Origin: Plazaster borealis
Lineage: Eukaryota; Echinodermata; Asteroidea; Forcipulatida; Labidiasteridae
DNA length: 64,000 bases
Assembly: GCA_021014325.1 (NCBI GenBank)
Contig: CM037475.1
Coordinates: 1,643,001-1,707,000, forward strand
Reading direction: 5' to 3'
Part shown: piece after piece, positions 34,101-43,100 of the stretch
Layout: each line of letters starts with the position of its first letter
Numbering within the stretch: the first letter of the stretch is position 1
Notes under the pieces: generated by a model
Told to the model about the DNA's origin: nothing
What the model saw: only the letters and a program-made list of their open reading frames with translations
Databases searched by the model: none
Position numbers and translations under genes: made by a program

Positions 34101-37100
34101 GATATTTAATGGTCACACAGTAGGAGGGTTTACTGTGTACTGTGTAGATGCATTCACCACACGCTATCAAATAGCAGGCTGGCACAGTTTGTCTATCATT
34201 CAAAACCACAGTGGGTGATATTTAATGGTCACACAGTAGGAGGGTTGACTGTACTGTGTAGATGCATTCACCACACGCTATCAAATAGCAGGCTGGCACA
34301 GTTTGTCTATCATTCAAAACCACAGTGGGTGATATTTAATGGTCACACAGTAGGAGGGTTGACTGTACTGTGTAGATGCATTCACCACATGATATTATAT
34401 TGCAGGCTGGCATAGTTTATTATTCAAAACCAAAGTGGATGGTATTGCATGGTCAGACAGGAGGGTTGACTGTGTACTGTGTAGATGCATTCACCACATG
34501 ATATCATATTGCAGGTTGGCATAGCTTATGTATCATTCAAAACCACAGTGGATCATGTTAAATGGTCAAACAGTAGGAGGGTTAACAACAACTGTTATTG
34601 TCCATCACAGTTTTATTCCCTGTGTTCAGTAGCAATCATGGACAGTAATATTTATTGTCCAAAATGAAAAGGCTCCAGACTGTTTTCCCTTCCAGCCTCG
34701 GTTTGGTTACATTGATTTGACTGGAATTAAAACAAAATGGCCGCACCGTACTACCATGAGTAGGTTCCTATAATAAATTGACTAAATGAAGATGCTCTTC
34801 CTATTTCAGATTACAAAAGATGAGTTTTTCGCTGACGTTGCTCGTAGCATATTGCTGTATGTCTCGAGAGATCTAAGCAGCAAGGTATGTAAACAGTTGA
34901 ACAAATTCATATTAGTAAAATAAACATGACGTCTTGTTTGTTCACCTCAGATAGTTGGATCTTGTTGGTCTTGATGTAGGCCTCATGTTTTTCTTTTTCT
35001 TGATTGACCCGATTCAGCTGAAGTTATCATCACAATATTCATTTTGGGAGTCAGTGTCCCTGTTTGTTATGCATTGAAGTATGTATTTTAGGCGATGTGG
35101 CATTTACATGCTTAAGGGGTCTGTATACGTTTGGTAATTACTCATAAATTAATGGCAATAAAAACTTACTTGGTTGCAATCATGTCAGGGGTGATTTTGT
35201 GACGCAGTTACACAAGGTCTTTAGAGATCGAACGATCGTCACACGCGATGTGATTAAAGCTAAACATGCTGTGTGTGGTCAAACAGCTAAAAGGATTGGC
35301 GTATTTGTTTAAAGGCATCGTACACGTTTGGTAATTTCTCAAAATATTTATTAGCAGGAAAACTTACTTGGTAACGAGCAGCAGAGAGCTGTTGATAGTA
35401 TAAAACATTGTAGGAAACGACTCCCTCTGAAGTAACGTAGTTTTTGAGAAAGAGGTAATTTCTCACTAAAATAATAAAAACTTCTTGCAAGAAGTTTTTA
35501 TGCCTAACTGAAAGCACACAATTTTGTACAACAAGGGTGTTTTTTCTTTCATCATTTTCTTGCAACTTCGATGAGCAATTGAGCCCAAATTTTCACAGGT
35601 TTGTTATTTTATGCATATGTTGGGATACACCAAGTGAGAACACTGGTCTTTGACAATTACCAAACGTGTACGATGCCTTTAAGTGCGTCTTGTATACTAT
35701 GGTAAGAAAAACAACTTCAAAGAAGTATTTCTGGGATTTTAAACATTGATCTTCAAAAGGAATATTTGTTTGTTTCTGTTAACGAAGCTGCCCTCTCTCA
35801 AACAGTTTGTTTAATAATAATAATAATAATAATAATTAATAATAATGGACATTTGCAGTGCGCCATGTCTGTCAGAAAGACACTCTTGGCGCATAGAAAA
35901 GGAACTCTGCTAATGACGGTACTTAAAGCCAAGACTGAACTAGCGATGGAATCTGAGAAGTGATTCTGTCAGAAACAATTCTCAGATTGTGTATTCCAAG
36001 TGCAGATTATTCTTCCTGCGTGGACATAACCACTCCGGATTGTCGGCAATATCTCAAAAACGCTAACACCTTTTGAAATGAAATTTTCACAGGTTAGTTT
36101 TATGGTATATATCTACAACTATATAGGATTGAAACAAGCAGTGGGTTCTAATTACCAAACGTATACAGACCCTTTAACATTTCAAAATTCAAATTAGTCT
36201 GTACGCTTATTTCAATGTTGTCATCATAGTACATAAATTACTTATCATTCATCATTACAACACTTATCATTACAAACAAAGTCAAGTTTCATCAGGAAAT
36301 TATGATGAAAAAAGTTTAAGTTTAAGAATCAGCAAGACAACATTAAGGTTTGGGTGAAGTGCTGCTTTTGTACCCTGACCTATTGACAGTCAAACAGAGA
36401 CAGGACACAGGACTGTCATGACAAACAAACAAAAATATATAAGATTAAGTTACATGACTACTACAGCAAAAATGTAAGTCTTAAAGGCAGGGTACACTTT
36501 TGGAAATTGTCAAAGACCACTATCCTCACTTGGTGTATCCCAACATATGCATAAAATAACAAACCTGTGAAAATTTGGGCTCAATTTGTCATCGAAGTTG
36601 CAAGAAAATAATAAGAGAAAAACCATCCTCGTTGAATAGAATTGTGTGCTTTCAGATGCATGAGAAAGGCTTCATGCCTCAAGCCTTTCTCAGATTCAAA
36701 TTTTTTGGTGAAAAATTACCTCAAAGGGTGTCGTTTCTAACAATGTTTTATAATATCAACAGCTCTCCAGTGCTCTTTACCAAGTAACTTTTTATGGTCA
36801 TTAATTTTGGCGGTAATTAGTGTGAATCTTAGCATGAGTAAGCATTGAAAAGATGTTTTCAACATAATTTTTTGCAAATTTGACTCGGTAGCATAGTGTG
36901 ACGTTTGTGCAAGGGGGGTTCAATAGAAACAAATTTCTCTTTTCAATTGTACCCATCTCTCTACAGACGGGCGGGTTCTTCAGTGCAGAAGATGCCGATT
37001 CTTTGCCTACCAAAGATGCCAAGGACAAAAAGGAAGGAGCATTCTGTGTGTGGGCGGAAGATGAAATAAGAAGCTTGCTTGCTGATAAGATTGAGGGCAA

Positions 37101-40100
37101 TGATAGTGTCACATTGGCTGATGTGTTTTGTAAACACTATGATGTTAGGAAGGAAGGAAATGTGAATTTTGAACAGGTTTGTTTTGCATATTAATTATTC
37201 ATTTTCATTTTTGATATTTCATATTTGTTTATTATTTTCAGGAACCGCGGCCAAGAGCTGGGCTTAATTTAATGGCTCTGCTTACTGTTAGCAGTCAGGT
37301 GTCGTGGCCGAGCGGTCTAGGGCGGTGGACTCAAGTTCTGTAATTTACAGAATGTGGGTTCGAATCCTGGACTGGTCAGTCGCGAAACATGTGTCTTTGG
37401 GCAAGGCACTTTATCATAATTGCTTCTCTCCACCCAGGAGTACAAATCAGTACCGGCGAGAGCTGGGGAGTAACCTGTGATAGACTGGCATCCTGTCCAG
37501 GGGGAATATAATTCTCAGTCGTTTAGTACCAATGAAACCGGATATAAACACCGGCCTGATGAGCTGTATTTTACAGGTTGCCAAAGAACGTTTGCTTGTG
37601 TGCATGCACACTTCACGTTACTAAGCATTCTCCGCTTACATAGCTAATGCAGTAATTTTGACAGTAAGCACAGAATACTGCAGTAAGTAGAGCCATGAAA
37701 TTGGGCCTAGAATTGTACTAGGCGTTCCACCTGTAGAACCCTGGTTCGAATCATGCCGGGGCACTATGTGGATTGGGTTTTCAGTCCCTACCTGACTGCA
37801 TGGGTTTTCCTGGAATAATTATCGGGGGTTTTCCTCTCACATATAAACTGAGACTTTCTACCTTGTCTTTTCTCCATTTGGGTTCTTGGCTAGTACAGTG
37901 ATTAAGTTCACTTTTCTGAGAGTCCTCGGCTTCACAACCAGAATAAACGAAATGAAATTTAATGAAATGAAATGATTTACAACAAAAAACCATTGCCAGT
38001 AAACAAAGCGGAGACAGAAAGTTTAAATCATCTAACTACACATTAACAAAAAGGAAAACAATTAAAAAGGTTAAATAATAAAAAAAGTACACTAAAATAG
38101 TTTACAAGGTGCAAACTCACATGGTGCATTTTGATCCTACAGTAGTCTTCCTTCTGGTTGGTGTTGCACATTAACCTCTGCCCCTGCCCTCTTATCATGC
38201 AATATACAAGTGCAACACAAACCATCACGTGAGTTTATGATTCAGAAACACAGGCAGGCATCAAACTTTCAAAAAGCATAAACTTTCTTGGTAAGGGGCT
38301 ACAAGAGGAAAACATTTAAGATGAAAATAACTTGGGGGAGCTGAAGGTAGGAATTGATATTCTTCTTAAAACAGTCTAGATTGTAGGATGGAGAGAAACA
38401 TGCACCAGGCAAGGAGTTCCAAAGAGATGCAGTACGTGGAACTAAGCTGTTGGAATGGCTCTTTGTTCTACATCTCAGCAAAGCAAGAGGGTATGGGTGA
38501 GAAGAAGCAGAAAGCTTGTTTTCATGCTCAAACACCCTGATAGGAGGAACCAGGTCGGACACACTAATGGCACATTTACATGAAAATATCTGTAGAAAAG
38601 ACAGAGGCTGGCTACAGACCTTCAGTGGGAAAGAGGTTGTAATGTTTTTAACCTTGTTTCCAGGATCCTCACAGGGAACTTCTTCACAAGAACGTTCTGA
38701 TTGATCGAGGGTCTCTTGATGTGACTGCAAAATTCTTCAAACTGGATGAAACTTCAACAGAGAGGGCGCTGTCCAAGGCACGGGAGATTCTATACAAGGA
38801 GAGACTGAAGCGACCAAAGCCTCATTTGGATGACAAAGTACTGACAAGTTGGAACGGTAAGAATTACAGACCAATGTATTGTATATTTTTATAGCTACCT
38901 ACAGATGAGTGAGCAAACCCTGGTACCATTCACATTCATTCAGAAGTGTGTTTGGATGTTCGTCGTTTCTGTCATAATTGCGCAAAAGGATATTGATATA
39001 AAAGTGATATTGATCTTGTGGACAGCACATACTTCTAAATATTTTCGAGAAAATAGAATTAGCTAATTGCAAACCAACCAAAAGTACCTGTGGTATAAAT
39101 ACAATAAAATAGTTAGGCCTACTGGCCTGACATTTCAACCCTAGCAATGCCTTTCTTGAAGGCTAAATGACAACACAACACACATAAACAAGGATTCGAA
39201 CTGCCTCTTAGCCACCGGGCTAGCTCGGTGGACTAGTGGTAAGACATCTTCTCTTGCAATGTAAAGGTCGTAGGTTCGAATCCCACCTGAGTGATTTGCC
39301 TGTTGATTTCTTTTTTACAGAACTCGGGAAAGTACTGAGTATACAGTGCTTAATACACATCGGTGTAAGGGTCAAAACAAAATTATATTCTTTATACCCC
39401 ATGCAAAATAAACATCTATTAAATCGATGCAGTACCCGCTGCTAACACATAGGATTTGAACTGCCTCTAGCCACCAGGCTAGCACGGTGGTCCAGTGGTA
39501 AGACATCTGCTCTAGCAATGCAAAGGTCAAGGAGTCGAATCCCACACGAGTAATTTGCCTGTGGATTTTCCTTTTTTCACAGAACTCGGGAAAGTACTGA
39601 GTATACAGTGCTTAATACACATCGGTGTAAGGGTAAAAACAAAATTATAACAAGTATACTGTTGTAACAGAAGCAATCAAGTGAAAAGAAAGGAGGTAGA
39701 GTCAGAAAGCACACGGAAAAAGCAAGGGGTGAACAATGAAGAAGGAGCAAGGGGAAAGGGGTTGATTTCATTCATTCTTTCATTCTCTAATGGTTTATTT
39801 AAAAAAATTACAAATTAAGGCATCAGCTGAATTGCAAGTAAATTTACAATAAAAGTATTTACAAAATTGAAAAGAGCACAATGGAAAAACAGCAAAGAGT
39901 TTCAAACAAAAAGATACACAACCAGAAATAGTAAAATTGCACAAGGTAATCAGAAGTTATGCATTAAAACGAAGCAAAAATCAAGTATTGTTAAATATAT
40001 GAACAAGGTAAGGTGGGGAATTCTTTTTAACCACAAGAGGTAGGAAAACCCTAAAGACAAAATCAAAGGTTGGAAGAGGGAACAAATTAATTAGTGAATG

Positions 40101-43100
40101 AGGCAGACTAAAGAGGAGGATATCTGTGAGAAAAAGGAGGAGGCAAAGACAAACAGTTGTTAATCATTTCCTTCTTGGATGTTCAGACCATGGGGTTGAA
40201 TGGTCTGGAGGTGCATTATCCATAGTTTCTCCCTACTCAGACGAACAGTCTCTCTGTGGTTACCTAGTGCCTCAATGCCCTGTAAAATCAAACATTTTCA
40301 AAAGCGATGACCTTTTGCCCAGTGATGTGCTAAACTTTGCTAGTGTGTTCCAAATTAGGCTTAGAGTATAAACAGCCACCATGTCTTTTATGGGTTCTTT
40401 GAATTTACGCAGTGTGCAGAAGGTGTACAATGTAAGAGATGTCCTGGAAAAAATGTCTGCTTTATTTGTTTCCATGTTGCAAACAATATTACCACATTGC
40501 AAAGTAAGTCTCAATAGACCTTATGCATTGATGTCAACACGCCGCCATCTTAGAGGTAAAACAATAATGAAACAATGAAAAACACACATCTATGAACACG
40601 CGGCTTGCAGGATGGGCCAATGAGCAACCTTCTTTTGACCTCTAGGCGAGGGCGCCCTACTCAAATGACCTCATGTGCATAAGGTCTATTAGCCTGAACA
40701 TCAGACGTCAAACTTCGAGGCTCATGAATAACGCCAGATACCAGCCTTGAGCAACTGGCAGGATCCTGCCAGTTGCTTCACATCCATTCACACGGCGGAG
40801 ATTCGTAGCCACACACACGTGTACACAGATTACATTGCGTATAAACAACATGATATAAAAACATTATGTACACGCGCGCAGCAGCAGACGATCAAAAAGT
40901 TCCTGCTGATGGTGTAGCTGACAAACACGTCACTTCGGAGCGGACCAATCAGAACACAGATATGGAAAGCTTATAAACGTCACTGCCCGTTTATTCAATG
41001 AAATCATTGTATCCAATGAAATCATTGGGTCTGTAAATGCCTGTCTTTATCCTTGCGGTTAAAGACAGGGGACCAGTCTAAAGGTCTATTGACTGTATTT
41101 TGACCGCATGAGGGCACTTTCAATTGTGAATTTCCCTGCATCACAACTACAGTTTTATCTTATGTTTATCTGCCTGTATGTAGTTTTTTGTATCAATGGC
41201 CAAACAAATAATAATTATAACAACAATGAAAAAAACCCAGGTTGTTTTACTTAAAGGTATCGTACACGTTTGGTAATGACTCAAAACAAATATTAGCATA
41301 AAAACTTACTTGGTTACAAGCAACAGAGAGCTGTTGATAGTATAAAACATTGTAGGAAACGACTTCCTCTGAAATAACGTAGTTTTTGAGAAAGAGGTAA
41401 TTTCTCACTAAAATAATAAAAACTTCTTGCAAGAAGTTTTTTATTCCTATCTGAAAGCACACAAATTTGTACAACAAGGGTGTTTTTTTCTTTCATCATT
41501 TTCTTGCAACTTCGATGACCAATTGAGCCTAAATTTTCACAGGCTTGTTATTTTATGCATCTATGTTAGGATACACCAAGTGAGAACACTGGTCTTTGAC
41601 AATTTCCAAAAGTGTTCAGTTCCTTTAAATTTGGTTCACACAAGCCCTCAAGCGGACAGAAATACTGCAAATTGGTGCAAAATATCTCAAGCTGAGGATA
41701 GGTTAACATTTCCATAGCTATAGTCAAAGTTACTCACTTTGAACACAAACTTATTTTCATCCCCATACCTTCAGAGTAAATCAATGTCGGTCAGCAAGCC
41801 GTCTTCATTTTCAATATTTGGTACAAGGTTTATAGTCTCAATCAATCATCATAATCTTGAGGCAGTCTCCTTCAAGGTGATTTTCAAAATTATGGCAATC
41901 TCTTCATGTGACAGGTTTGATGATTTCTGGTTTTGCCCGAGGAGGTCAAGTCCTTGGGGATGCAAGTTACACAGCCCGAGGCATCCAAGCAGCCTCCTTC
42001 ATCAAGGAGCATCTTTATGATGACCAGAAAGGATGTCTTATAAGGAGCTGTTACACTGATAAACAAGGAGAGGTCACTCAAATGTAAGCAAAAATACATA
42101 ACGGAACTTCCACTATCCACTCCCCCCCCCAATATCCCATTGTGTTCGCTGTCAAGTTAATGAGTCTAGACCAGCTAAGCACAACAAAATTACGCTTACC
42201 AGAATAAGGTTACCAACCAAACTACTATGTGACATGTACAATTTGTGACTGGTATCCTGCTCACTTCTGCTGAGCAGAACATTTTTTAAGCAATATTTTC
42301 TGCTTTTCTCTATGAAATTGGGCCCAGGTTCAAATGTCATGGAACTGCTGAGCATGAAAATTATTTTTATTAAATCGTTCCTTGGACTGTCTGCAAATTA
42401 TGTAAGAGGAAACTGAACCGCTCCCTGTCGGTATTGAACAATCTTTACCGTACCTGTACGCTGTATTATTTTTCAGAACTTTTATTTGAAAATATCGTTG
42501 TCACAATAAAACGCTGACTTGACAAAGGAAAGACAAGAAAGGGGTTCTTATAAAAAGCACCGGAATTTGGTGTTCTCTTTCGATAAAATATGAGTATGTG
42601 TTCACCGGGAATTGCAAAACCTCAGCCAAATGGCAGGGCTGATAATCTGCCATAGTATAATGGAATCTCGGACTTACCTCCCATTGTGGCGTGTCGTGGC
42701 CGAGCGGATAAGAACACTGAACTCAAGCTCTGGTGTTTCTGATCAGCAGAGTGTGGGTTCGAATCCCAGTCGTGACACTTGTGTCCTTAAGCAAGACACT
42801 TTAACCACATGCTTCGTCCTTCGGATGGGACGTGAAGCCGTTGGTCCCGTGTGTTGTGTAATGCACGTAAAAGAACCCAGTGCACTTATCGTAGAGAGAA
42901 GGGGTTCGTCCCGGTGTTCCTGGTTTGATCGGCAGCATATATTGCGCCACAGCACCTTGTAAACCATTGCATGGTGCTATAAATGACTAGGCCTCATACT
43001 TCAAACGTACCTCCACATATACCTTGCAGGAAAAAGTTTGTAGTCCCAGCGCTTTGCATCCTCTGGTAAAAGGCGCTATATAAATGTCATGTTTATATTT

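Noticed and set aside
37302..37380. Functional tRNA-Leu gene
   Set aside because: It is fused to a long body shared with 42688 and 49118, lies inside another mobile element and has mispaired stems; a SINE head fits better.
38299..38730. Independent 143-residue gene on the minus strand
   Set aside because: It combines a LINE ORF end with the antisense of SPATA20 exon 10; it is not a separate gene.
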